Source of the DNA: Gammaproteobacteria bacterium
GTDB lineage: Bacteria > Pseudomonadota > Gammaproteobacteria > DSM-26407
NCBI GenBank assembly: GCA_028694565.1
Contig: JAQVKR010000161.1
Coordinates: 1-6,551, forward strand
Reading direction: 5' to 3'
DNA length: 6,551 bases
A model generated the notes under the pieces. The model ran no database searches. It was given only the letters and a program-made list of their open reading frames with translations, and was not told where the DNA came from. The position numbers and the translations under genes are program-made. Every line of letters starts with the position of its first letter. Positions within the stretch are counted from its first letter, which is position 1. Positions 1 through 5,553 of the stretch are shown here, one piece after another.

Positions 1-644
1 GTGATCCAGATGTTGGGATCGATGCGCTTCATGAAGCGCAGGAAGCCGTAACCCTTGTCCGGAAACCACTTGATGCACACGCCGCGCACCACCGCGCCGG
101 CCTGGCCCCAGTCGTTGCGCGGCTCGTAGCTGACCGGCAGCAGGTCGGGGACCAGGAAGCCGTTGTGGTAGGCGTCCACCCGGCGCTGCAGCTCCCGCGA
201 GACGTTGCGGAAGGCCAGCAGCTCGACCCGGCAGCCGCGGTTCTGCAGGGCGCTGACCACCTGCAGGAAATCCCCGTCGCCGGTGACCAGCAGCACCGTG
301 TCCAGGTTCTCCGCCTGGAGCATGGCGTCCACCGCCATGTCGAGATCGGCATTGGCCTTGGTGGTGACGTTACCGTCCTCGTCGGTGTAGCGGCGCACCT
401 GTTTTTCGATCACCTTCCAGCCGTAGTCGCGCACCATCTGCTGGTAGGCACGGGCCTTGCGGGCATATTCCGGGTCGTGTTCCGCCCGTTCCGGATCGTA
501 GGCGAGATAGGTGTTGAGCCGCAGCAGGGCGCCGCCGTCGCGGGCAGCGAAACGCCGCAGCACGTCGTAGCGAAGCTGGTAGCCGCCGTTGAGCTTGATG
601 TTCTCGGCATCGACGAAGACGCCGACCTTGTGAAAACCGGACAC
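1..644 (-). CDS. NYN-domain (LabA/DUF88-like) ribonuclease with C-terminal cold-shock-like domain, partial
   Basis: The frame opens at GTG (642-644) and runs off the left edge, giving 214 complete codons with the C-terminus missing. Residues 7-170 form a NYN (PIN-like) domain. The acidic metal-binding residues expected of this nuclease fold are visible: D12 and N15 in FVDAENI, D100 and D102 in ADLDMAVDAM, and D123 and D125 in TGDGDF. From about residue 186 a cold-shock-like segment starts, with IKWFPDKGYGFLRF matching the RNP1-type KGYGF motif. Proteins of this fold are usually metal-dependent RNases, and the second domain would bind single-stranded nucleic acid; the RNA target is unknown. 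GTG is chosen because an AAGGG lies 9 bases upstream and the homology starts right after it; the first in-frame ATG is at residue 70, inside the domain. It is divergent from the cupin gene. The family call is firm; the cellular role is not. Confidence 0.88.
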   Translation of the reverse strand, partial: MSGFHKVGVFVDAENIKLNGGYQLRYDVLRRFAARDGGALLRLNTYLAYDPERAEHDPEYARKARAYQQMVRDYGWKVIEKQVRRYTDEDGNVTTKANADLDMAVDAMLQAENLDTVLLVTGDGDFLQVVSALQNRGCRVELLAFRNVSRELQRRVDAYHNGFLVPDLLPVSYEPRNDWGQAGAVVRGVCIKWFPDKGYGFLRFMKRIDPNIWI

Positions 645-705
645 GTGGTGGTTCCCTTGCGTTCTTGGATTTGTGGAATGCGGATGCGGCAATCGACCGG
701 CTGAC

Positions 706-734
706 ATTATCCCCCCTCGCCGGGGCCGGGTCAC
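706..734 (-). promoter_or_regulatory. Putative sigma-70 promoter of the NYN gene
   Basis: Read on the minus strand, GTGACC (729-734) and GATAAT (706-711) are separated by 17 bases. They match the sigma-70 consensus at four and five of six positions. The predicted start near 698 gives a leader of roughly 55 bases before the GTG. The spacer is very GC-rich. No comparably good promoter was seen on the plus strand for the cupin gene in this divergent gap; CATTAT at 705-710 is only a weak candidate -10 box. Confidence 0.45.
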
Positions 735-833
735 CCGCCGGCTTCCGGCCCGCGCCCGGTTCGGCGCATCCCTTGCGCCGTCCGGGTGCCTCGGGCAGCA
801 TGGGTCCGCAGTTCCTCTACGTGGAGAAGCGAT

Positions 834-1109
834 ATGTCGGCCATTACCTGGGAGCATCGCGTCAGCCCGGCGAAGCTCGAGATCATGGGCGTCGAGGCGT
901 GGCCCGTCTGGGAGAAGGAGGTGTCCACCTTCCCCTGGTCCTACGATCGGCAGGAGACCTGCTATTTCCTCGAGGGCGAGGTCGTGGTCACGCCCGAAGG
1001 TGGCGAGCCGGTGCGCCTCGGGCGCGGGGATCTGGCGGTTTTTCCCGCCGGCACGATCTGCACCTGGGAGATCCTGAAGCCCGTGCGCAAGCACTACCGG
1101 CTCGGTTGA
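834..1109 (+). CDS. Small single-domain cupin protein (cupin_3 / DUF861 type)
   Basis: This 91-residue protein is one cupin beta-barrel. The pattern is that of the cupin_3 (EutQ/ureidoglycine-aminohydrolase-like) group: FPWSYDRQETCYFLEGEV (33-50) holds the first motif, GRGDLAVFPAGTICTWEI (63-80) the second, and KPVRKHYRL closes it. The His-rich metal ligands of classical cupins are not obvious, as is common in this group, so an enzymatic role cannot be assigned. The start is the ATG at 834, preceded by GGAG 7 bases upstream; an in-frame GTG at 786 would add 16 residues unlike the family. The stop lies 8 bases before the transglycosylase start, so the two are probably co-transcribed, although no functional link is known. 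C43 and C76 are the only cysteines. Confidence 0.88.
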   Translation: MSAITWEHRVSPAKLEIMGVEAWPVWEKEVSTFPWSYDRQETCYFLEGEVVVTPEGGEPVRLGRGDLAVFPAGTICTWEILKPVRKHYRLG

Positions 1110-1117
1110 GCGGCCGG

Positions 1118-2086
1118 ATGCGCGCGCTCCCCCGCTCCCTGCCCCTCCTGCTGGCCCTGGCGCTCCCCGCCGCCGCGGCGGATTCGGGCGCGTTCGAGAC
1201 CTGGCTGGCGGCGCTGCGCGCCGAGGCTTCCGGCCGCGGGGTGTCGGCGCCGATCCTCGATGCGGCGCTGGCGGGCGTGGAGCCGATCCCGCGGGTGCTG
1301 GAGCTGGACCGCGAGCAGCCGGAGTTCACCCTCTCCTTCGGGGAGTACCTGGAGCGCGTGGTGCCCGACCGGCGGGTGCGCCAGGGGCGGGAGCTGCTGG
1401 CCCGGCACCGCGATCTGCTGGAGTCGGTGGCCGCCCGCTACCATGTCCAGCCGCGCTTGATCGTCGCGCTGTGGGGTGTCGAGACCGATTTCGGCCGCCT
1501 GACTGGGGGGTTCCCGGTGGTGGGGGCGCTCGCCACGCTGGCCTGGGAGGGGCGGCGCCGGGCGTTCTTCCGCGGCGAGCTGCTGGACGCCCTGCAGATT
1601 CTGGAGGAAGGGCATGTGACGCCGGCGGCCATGCAGGGCTCCTGGGCCGGCGCCATGGGGCAGCCCCAGTTCATGCCCTCCAGCTTCCGGCGTTTCGCCG
1701 AGGACTTCGACGGCGACGGCCGGCGCGACATCTGGGGGACCCGGGCCGATGTCTTCGCCTCCGCCGCCAACTACCTGGCCCGCAGCGGCTGGCGCGACGA
1801 TCAGACCTGGGGCCGCGAGGTGCGCCTGCCGCGGGGCTTCGACCGCTCGCTGCTCGGGCTGGAGACCGAAAGACGGCTGAGCGAATGGCAGGCCCTGGGG
1901 GTGCGCCGGGCCGACGGCCGCGACCTGCCCGCCCGCGACCTGCCCGCCGCCCTGGTGCGGCCCGGCGGCGCCACCGGCCCGGTCTACGCCGTCTACGGCA
2001 ACTACCGCGTGCTGCTGCGCTGGAACCGCTCCACTTACTTCGCCACCGCCGTGGGCGTGCTCTCCGATCGCATCGGCGGGCGCTGA
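1118..2086 (+). CDS. Lytic murein transglycosylase, MltB family (GH103)
   Basis: This 322-residue protein cleaves the MurNAc-GlcNAc bond of peptidoglycan to leave 1,6-anhydromuropeptides, acting in the periplasm. Residues 1-21 are a signal peptide (MRALPRS, a Leu/Ala-rich core, then PAAAADS). No lipobox cysteine is present, so it should be soluble and not anchored like E. coli MltB. The catalytic glutamate is E122 in ALWGVETDFG. SWAGAMGQPQFMPSSF (175-190) and DFDGDGRRDIW, with D198 and D200 in an EF-hand-like calcium loop as in Slt35, are family hallmarks. The C-terminus ends at YGNYRVLLRWNRSTYFATAV, the usual end of the catalytic domain, so no peptidoglycan-binding domain follows. The ATG at 1118 is chosen because the signal peptide starts there; its ribosome-binding site is weak, and an in-frame TTG at 1106 overlaps the cupin stop. 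It is second in a two-gene unit. Confidence 0.94.
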   Translation: MRALPRSLPLLLALALPAAAADSGAFETWLAALRAEASGRGVSAPILDAALAGVEPIPRVLELDREQPEFTLSFGEYLERVVPDRRVRQGRELLARHRDLLESVAARYHVQPRLIVALWGVETDFGRLTGGFPVVGALATLAWEGRRRAFFRGELLDALQILEEGHVTPAAMQGSWAGAMGQPQFMPSSFRRFAEDFDGDGRRDIWGTRADVFASAANYLARSGWRDDQTWGREVRLPRGFDRSLLGLETERRLSEWQALGVRRADGRDLPARDLPAALVRPGGATGPVYAVYGNYRVLLRWNRSTYFATAVGVLSDRIGGR

Positions 2087-2116
2087 GGCTCCATTCGTGG
2101 GGCGCGGGGATGGCGT

Positions 2117-2145
2117 TGAATCCTCCCGGCGCCCGGGCGGATTCA
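2117..2145. terminator. Hairpin between convergent genes, probable bidirectional terminator
   Basis: TGAATCC (2117-2123) pairs with GGATTCA (2139-2145), and inside it CCCGG (2125-2129) pairs with CCGGG (2133-2137) around a CGC loop, with a single T/C mismatch between the two stems. It lies 30 bases after the transglycosylase stop and directly after the flavoprotein TAG on the other strand. Neither strand has a clear U-run, so it may act with Rho or protect the 3' ends. Confidence 0.55.
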
Positions 2146-2146
2146 T

Positions 2147-3130
2147 CTACCCCCCGGTGAGGCGGCGGTCGAGCCAGTTGCGGGCGAGGCGGTTCTCCAG
2201 GCTCCAGGGGGAGACGGATTCCAGGGAGTAGGGGCGGCCGAGGGCGATGGCGTCGGCGGCCAGCAGGCCGCTGCGCACGGCGGGGCCGATGCCCTCGCAA
2301 AGATCCCGGGTGGCCAGCCCGGCGGCGTCGCCGGCCAGGAAGGCGTTGTCCAGGCGCAGGGTCTCCACGCCGTCGCGCAGGTAGTAGCTGTAGCCGGCCG
2401 GGTCGTAGTCCTCCCGCGCCACCAGCCCGCCCCGGGCCAGCTGGCCGGTGAAGTTGTTCCAGTGGTCATGGATGGACTCGCCGCGCCGCTTGAGCCGGGC
2501 GGCCATCGCGCCCACGCCCAGGTTCAGGTGGCCGCCGGCCTTGGGCACGTACCAGCTGTAGCCCGGCAGCCGCCGGTGGAAGAACCACAGGTGGCAGTCG
2601 CCGTCGGACCACTCGTGGGGCAGCTCCTGCTCCAGGGCCAGGGCCTGGAGCTCCCGGGCGCGGGGGTTGGCCTCCCGGAACAGGTTGCGGTGGACCGGGC
2701 AGCGGGTGCCGCCGGCGCCCACGACATAATCGCAGCTGAAGCGGTCGTCGATGACATAGCCCCCGCCTGCGGCACGAATGCGCTTCACCTGGTGCTGCAC
2801 CACCGGCGCCCCGGAGCGCTCCAGCAGCCAGGCGTCGAACTCCACCCGGCGGATGGAATGCTGGGTCGCCGCCACGGCGAAGCCGAGCGGCCCCAGGTGG
2901 ACGCGGATGCGCTCGAAGGTGAGCAAGCTGTGGGGATAGCTCTCCGGTTCCAGCTCCAGGTCCCGCAGGCACTCGGGGGTGATCCAGCCGGCGCACAGCT
3001 TTTCCCGGGGGAACACGGCCTGATCCAGGACCAGGCACTCCACGCCATGGCGGCGCAGCCGCCAGGCGCAGCTGGAGCCCGCCGGTCCGCCGCCGACGAT
3101 GATGACGCGTCAGTGCTCCGTGCCGCTCAT
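2147..3130 (-). pseudogene. Geranylgeranyl-reductase-family FAD oxidoreductase with in-frame TGA at codon 7
   Basis: The frame opens at ATG (3128-3130), which overlaps the methyltransferase stop as ATGA, reads MSGTEH, meets TGA at 3110-3112, and then stays open for 320 sense codons. Immediately after the TGA comes the dinucleotide-binding motif RVIIVGGGPAGSS (8-20), then FPREKLCAGW (40-49), DYVVGAGGTRCPVHR (134-148), YVPKAGGHLNLGVGA (194-208) and FLAGDAAGLATRDLCEGIGP (264-283). This order is that of the geranylgeranyl reductase family, which uses FAD to reduce isoprenoid or other lipid double bonds. No ATG, GTG or TTG lies between the TGA and the glycine motif. The next usable start, GTG at 3041-3043 (codon 30), would remove the FAD-binding strand and probably inactivate the protein. 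The body shows no other damage. It may be a recent pseudogene (for example TGG to TGA), a sequencing error, or a recoded gene. The family is confident; the substrate is unknown. Confidence 0.82.
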
Positions 3131-4410
3131 TCGTAGAGGTGGCTGCGGGTCCAGGGAATGGCGTTGCCTCCGGTCCGGGCGAAGGTGACCTGGAACAGCT
3201 GCAGGTTGCCGGCGTTGAAGGCGGCCATGGAGCCGGCCAGGTAGAGCCGCCAGGCGCGCACGAAGTTGGCGTCGAAGCGCGTCTCGACCTGGTCGGCGAC
3301 CTGCTCGAAGCGCTCCAGCCAGTGCTTCAGGGTGAGGGCGTAGTGCAGGCGCAGGTTCTCCACGTCGAGCACCGAGAAGCCCCACGGCTCGAACAGTTCC
3401 AGCATCTCCTTCAGGCTCGGGGGATGGGCGCCGGGAAAGATGCGCCGCTCGATCCAGGCGTTCATCAGGCCCGGCTGGTCGCGGCCGATGGTGTGGATGA
3501 GGCCGCGTCCCGCGGGGGTCAGGGTGCGGGCCATCACCCGTCCGAGCTCGGCGTAGTTTTCCGTCCCCACGTGCTCCAGCATGCCCACGGAGACGAAGGC
3601 GTCGCACTCGCCGCCGATGTTGCGGTAGTCGTCCTCGATGAACTCGTCCCGATCGGCGAGGCCTTCGGCCCGGGCCCGTTCCCGGGCATGGGCCAGTTGC
3701 TCGGTGGAAATGTTGAAGGCGCGGACCCGGGCCCCGTAGCGGCGCGCCATGTGCAGGGCCAGCGCGCCCCACCCGCAGCCCGCCTCCACCACCCGGTCGC
3801 CGGGCCGCAGGCGCAGCTTGCGGCAGACGTGATCGAGCTTCGCCACCTGGGCCGCCTCCAGCTCCGTTTCCCGGGTGGGGAAATAGGCGCAGGTATAGAG
3901 CATCTGCTCGTCCAGCCACAGCCGGTAGAAGTCGTTGCCGAGATCGTAGTGGTGATGGATGTTGTGACGGGCCCGGGCCAGGGTGTTGCGGGGGGGATGG
4001 ACCGGGCGGTACAGGCGGCGCAGCAGGCGGTCCGCGGCGCTCTCGGCGGGGCGGTTCCAGGTGCGGTAGACGCACTCCAGGAAGCCCGGCAGGTCTCCAT
4101 CCACCACGATGGTTCCGCGGCTGTAGGCCTCTCCGAATTCGAGTTCCGGGTTGCGCAACAGACCCCACAGGGCGCCGCGGTCCAGCACCCGGACCCGTCC
4201 CTGGGGCACGCCGCGGCCTCTGTTGACCTCATGGCCATCCCACAGCACCAGGCTGATCGGCGGGTCCCCCATGGCGGCGAGCATGTGTCCCGCCAGCCAG
4301 CGCTCGGGGGCGGAGGACGGACCGTTGGCGGTCGGGTCGCCAGTGGTCGGGGCGGAGGCCACCCCGGTGCGGGTATGGGCCGGTTCGGCGTGTTCCACTC
4401 GTTCCATCAT
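3127..4410 (-). CDS. Cyclopropane-fatty-acyl-phospholipid synthase family methyltransferase
   Basis: This 427-residue enzyme should transfer a methylene or methyl group from S-adenosylmethionine to the double bond of a membrane-lipid acyl chain. The family opening NIHHHYDLGNDFYRLWLDEQ (150-169) is followed by the SAM site VVEAGCGWGALALHMA (207-222), SVGMLEHVG (274-282) and the C-terminal LQLFQVTFAR. Residues known to hold bicarbonate in the active site of CFA synthases are present: C174 in LYTCAYF, E279, H306 and I308 in LIHTIG, and Y357. The reactive cysteine of the E. coli enzyme, near its C-terminus, is a serine here (S394). Residues 1-35 are a low-complexity extension of unknown role. Two adjacent ATGs (4408-4410, 4405-4407) sit 5 and 8 bases after GGAG; either may start. 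The stop overlaps the flavoprotein ATG. A methyl- or methylene-fatty-acid product is possible instead of a cyclopropane. Confidence 0.93.
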   Translation of the reverse strand: MMERVEHAEPAHTRTGVASAPTTGDPTANGPSSAPERWLAGHMLAAMGDPPISLVLWDGHEVNRGRGVPQGRVRVLDRGALWGLLRNPELEFGEAYSRGTIVVDGDLPGFLECVYRTWNRPAESAADRLLRRLYRPVHPPRNTLARARHNIHHHYDLGNDFYRLWLDEQMLYTCAYFPTRETELEAAQVAKLDHVCRKLRLRPGDRVVEAGCGWGALALHMARRYGARVRAFNISTEQLAHARERARAEGLADRDEFIEDDYRNIGGECDAFVSVGMLEHVGTENYAELGRVMARTLTPAGRGLIHTIGRDQPGLMNAWIERRIFPGAHPPSLKEMLELFEPWGFSVLDVENLRLHYALTLKHWLERFEQVADQVETRFDANFVRAWRLYLAGSMAAFNAGNLQLFQVTFARTGGNAIPWTRSHLYE

Positions 4411-4580
4411 CGCAGCTCCGGTCGGTTGTCCAACAGGCTGTAGTTGTTCTCAAGTCGGGATGTTGTGATTGAAACCGCGGCGCTCTCCCTCCCCGCCGCC
4501 GGGAGGGCACGAAGCGGCGCATGCTCTCCAACTTGTTCAGCGATTTCTTTAGTTAAGGAAAAAATGCCGCGATGATCCAC
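4407..4580 (-). CDS. Possible 57-residue leader ORF upstream of the methyltransferase
   Basis: GTG at 4578-4580 follows a perfect AGGAGG (spacing 9) and opens a 57-residue frame. Its TGA (4407-4409) sits inside the ATGATG of the methyltransferase start, which would allow translational coupling. The product starts MDHRGIFSLTKEIAEQVGEH, which could form an amphipathic helix, and ends LLDNRPELR; I do not recognise it. Against it, codon third positions are much less GC-rich than in the neighbouring genes (for example ATT TTT TCC TTA ACT AAA), and this AT-richer stretch could simply be the promoter and leader of the methyltransferase. Treat it as a candidate only. Confidence 0.25.
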   Translation of the reverse strand: MDHRGIFSLTKEIAEQVGEHAPLRALPAAGRESAAVSITTSRLENNYSLLDNRPELR

Positions 4581-4892
4581 CCGGCCGGACCTCCTGGCGG
4601 CGTGATCCGGTAGCCATTTTCGCGGGCTGAAGCAATTTTTCACCGGGGAAGCGGAGAGACGTGCCCACAGGACCGCCGCGCGGTCTTCACCCCGCCGCCG
4701 TGCGCGTGGCGCCGGGCAGGGCCCGCCGACTCCCTGGACGGGGGAGGGAATGGCCGTGCGCGGTGGGGTGCCGCCGACGCCAGGCGGCACCTTGGCCTGG
4801 TGGGAACAGGCGTGCGGTTTCTCCAATGGCGTCGCGGCACACGACGCGGCTCTCTGCCTCCACCGTGTTGTCACCGGCGCAGACGGCGGAAC
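4581..4892. other. Non-coding stretch between the sulfur globule-like gene and the methyltransferase
   Basis: No convincing gene is seen here on either strand. Frames that stay open lack family features, ribosome-binding sites and consistent codon use. The stretch holds a perfect inverted repeat at 4767-4791 and a small one, GACCGC and GCGGTC, at 4671-4685. A minus-strand TTGCTT (4629-4634) followed 17 bases later by TACCGG is too weak to call a promoter, so the methyltransferase promoter was not located. Confidence 0.5.
4767..4791. terminator. Perfect 9-bp hairpin downstream of the sulfur globule-like gene
   Basis: GGTGCCGCC (4767-4775) and GGCGGCACC (4783-4791) pair perfectly around a 7-base loop, about 100 bases after the stop of the minus-strand gene. 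No T-run follows on either strand, so an intrinsic terminator in the strict sense is not shown. It could mark a Rho-dependent end or stabilise the 3' end of an abundant transcript. Confidence 0.4.
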
Positions 4893-5168
4893 TCAGTAGG
4901 GGACGCCCCAGTAGGGATAGCCGCCGTAGTAGGGATAGCCGCCGTAGTAGGGATAGCCGCCATAGGGGTAGCCGTACCACGGCGCGCCGTAACCATCCCC
5001 CCAGCCGCCGGCGCCCATGTGGAAGCTGAAGTCGCCCCAGCCATCACCCCAGCCGTCCCAGGGGCCCCAGCCGCCCCACGGCCCCCACCAGGCATTGGCG
5101 GACTGCATCGGGAGGGCGAGCGCGACGCACACGGCGGCCGCGGCCAGCACATTCTTCACGCTCTTCAT
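4893..5168 (-). CDS. Secreted Gly/Tyr/Trp/Pro-rich protein, sulfur globule protein-like
   Basis: This 91-residue precursor has a clear Sec signal peptide (MKSVKNVLAAAAVCVALALP, then MQSANA) with likely cleavage after A26. The mature 65 residues are almost only Gly, Tyr, Trp, Pro and Asp: WWGPWGGWGPWDGWGDGWGD first, then three YGGYPY hexapeptides near the end. This matches the composition and export signal of the sulfur globule envelope proteins (SgpA, SgpB and SgpC in Allochromatium vinosum), which coat periplasmic sulfur deposits in sulfur-oxidising bacteria. The start is ATG at 5168, with GGAGGT 7 bases upstream. It is monocistronic, with a good promoter at 5258-5285 and a structured leader. 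Its one cysteine, C14, lies in the signal peptide, so the mature protein has none. Low complexity makes homology hard to prove by eye; another Gly/Tyr-rich envelope protein is the main alternative. Confidence 0.75.
   Translation of the reverse strand: MKSVKNVLAAAAVCVALALPMQSANAWWGPWGGWGPWDGWGDGWGDFSFHMGAGGWGDGYGAPWYGYPYGGYPYYGGYPYYGGYPYWGVPY
4912..4965 (-). repeat. Three tandem 18-bp repeats inside the sulfur globule-like gene
   Basis: TAGGGATAGCCGCCGTAG occurs at 4912-4929 and 4930-4947, and with one changed base at 4948-4965. Each copy encodes one YGGYPY hexapeptide on the minus strand. Near-identity at the DNA level suggests recent duplication by slippage, so copy number may vary between strains. 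Confidence 0.92.
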
Positions 5169-5201
5169 GGCATGTACCTCCATTCCAGCCTGAACGAAGC
5201 A

Positions 5202-5250
5202 ACCGGAAGCCGGGCCCGCCGTGGGAGGCGGAATTTTCCCCGCTTCCTGC
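5202..5250 (-). promoter_or_regulatory. Structured 5' leader hairpin of the sulfur globule-like gene
   Basis: In the predicted leader, GGAAGC (5205-5210) pairs with GCTTCC (5242-5247). After a C/C mismatch, GGG (5212-5214) pairs with CCC (5238-5240), and inside that CCGCC (5216-5220) pairs with GGCGG (5227-5231) around a 6-base loop. The structure ends about 24 bases before the Shine-Dalgarno at 5176-5181, leaving it free. A stabilising role for a highly made mRNA is plausible; no known riboswitch class was recognised. Confidence 0.4.
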
Positions 5251-5257
5251 AAAATAA

Positions 5258-5285
5258 GTAATAGCTAATATTCTGTTGTAGTCAA
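5258..5285 (-). promoter_or_regulatory. Sigma-70 promoter of the sulfur globule-like gene
   Basis: On the minus strand TTGACT (5280-5285) and TATTAC (5258-5263) are 16 bases apart, in the most AT-rich stretch of the right half of the window. Predicted transcription starts near 5250, giving a leader of about 80 bases. This is the best promoter match in the window, in keeping with a strongly expressed structural protein. Confidence 0.65.
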
Positions 5286-5373
5286 GTGGAGAAGATCGCC
5301 ACCGAGGCGCAGGGGGTGCCGGGGGTGGTGAAGGAATGGGCGTGGGCGTGGCGGGTGGCGCATCCGCTGCCCG

Positions 5374-5394
5374 CCGCCGGAGTGGCGCCGGCGG
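5374..5394. repeat. Perfect 7-bp inverted repeat in the gap after the small membrane ORF
   Basis: CCGCCGG (5374-5380) and CCGGCGG (5388-5394) flank a 7-base loop, about 70 bases after the 28-codon ORF on the minus strand. No T-run follows. It could be the 3' end of the zapG cluster transcript. Nothing else was recognised in the gap 5286-5462. Confidence 0.3.
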
Positions 5395-5462
5395 TCAACG
5401 CCTCGGGCTCCCCGTCTTCCGGGCTCCTCGGGGCTGGAGGCGAAACGGCAGCGGCCGGCGGT

Positions 5463-5549
5463 TCAATCCCGCGGCCGGGCGGTGACGATGGCCAGCACCA
5501 CGGCGCCGACGATGAGCCCCAGGATCAGCAGTTCCGCGAACATGGGCAT
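5463..5549 (-). CDS. Putative 28-residue single-helix membrane protein
   Basis: The reading frame MPMFAELLILGLIVGAVVLA then IVTARPRD starts 4 bases after the stop of the 101-residue membrane protein. It is one hydrophobic helix (about residues 4-22) with a positively charged tail (ARPRD), as in small bacterial inner-membrane proteins. Codon third positions are nearly all G or C, like the neighbouring genes. A second start, ATG at 5541-5543, would shorten it by two residues. No Shine-Dalgarno is visible, so translation would depend on coupling to the upstream gene. The function is unknown; it might assist the adjacent membrane protein. Confidence 0.45.
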   Translation of the reverse strand: MPMFAELLILGLIVGAVVLAIVTARPRD

Positions 5550-5553
5550 GGGA

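Noticed and set aside
1094..2146. Long minus-strand frame opposite the lytic transglycosylase
   Set aside because: It is an antisense shadow of a confidently identified gene, made open by high GC content.
2147..3043. Annotating the flavoprotein as an intact gene starting at GTG 3041-3043
   Set aside because: That start lacks the RVIIVGGGPAG FAD-binding strand, which lies in the same open frame just upstream, so the short version is unlikely to be the ancestral protein.
4407..4874. Longer minus-strand frame covering most of the gap upstream of the methyltransferase
   Set aside because: The part upstream of 4580 is Arg/Pro-rich with no recognisable features and has no ribosome-binding site; only the last 57 codons behind AGGAGG merit mention.
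4912..4965. Short direct repeats that might suggest a CRISPR or iteron array
   Set aside because: The 18-bp units abut without spacers and stay in frame with a coding hexapeptide.
4661..5029. Plus-strand open frame opposite the sulfur globule-like gene
   Set aside because: Its Ser/Arg repeats are the antisense reading of the YGGYPY repeat DNA; it has no family features.
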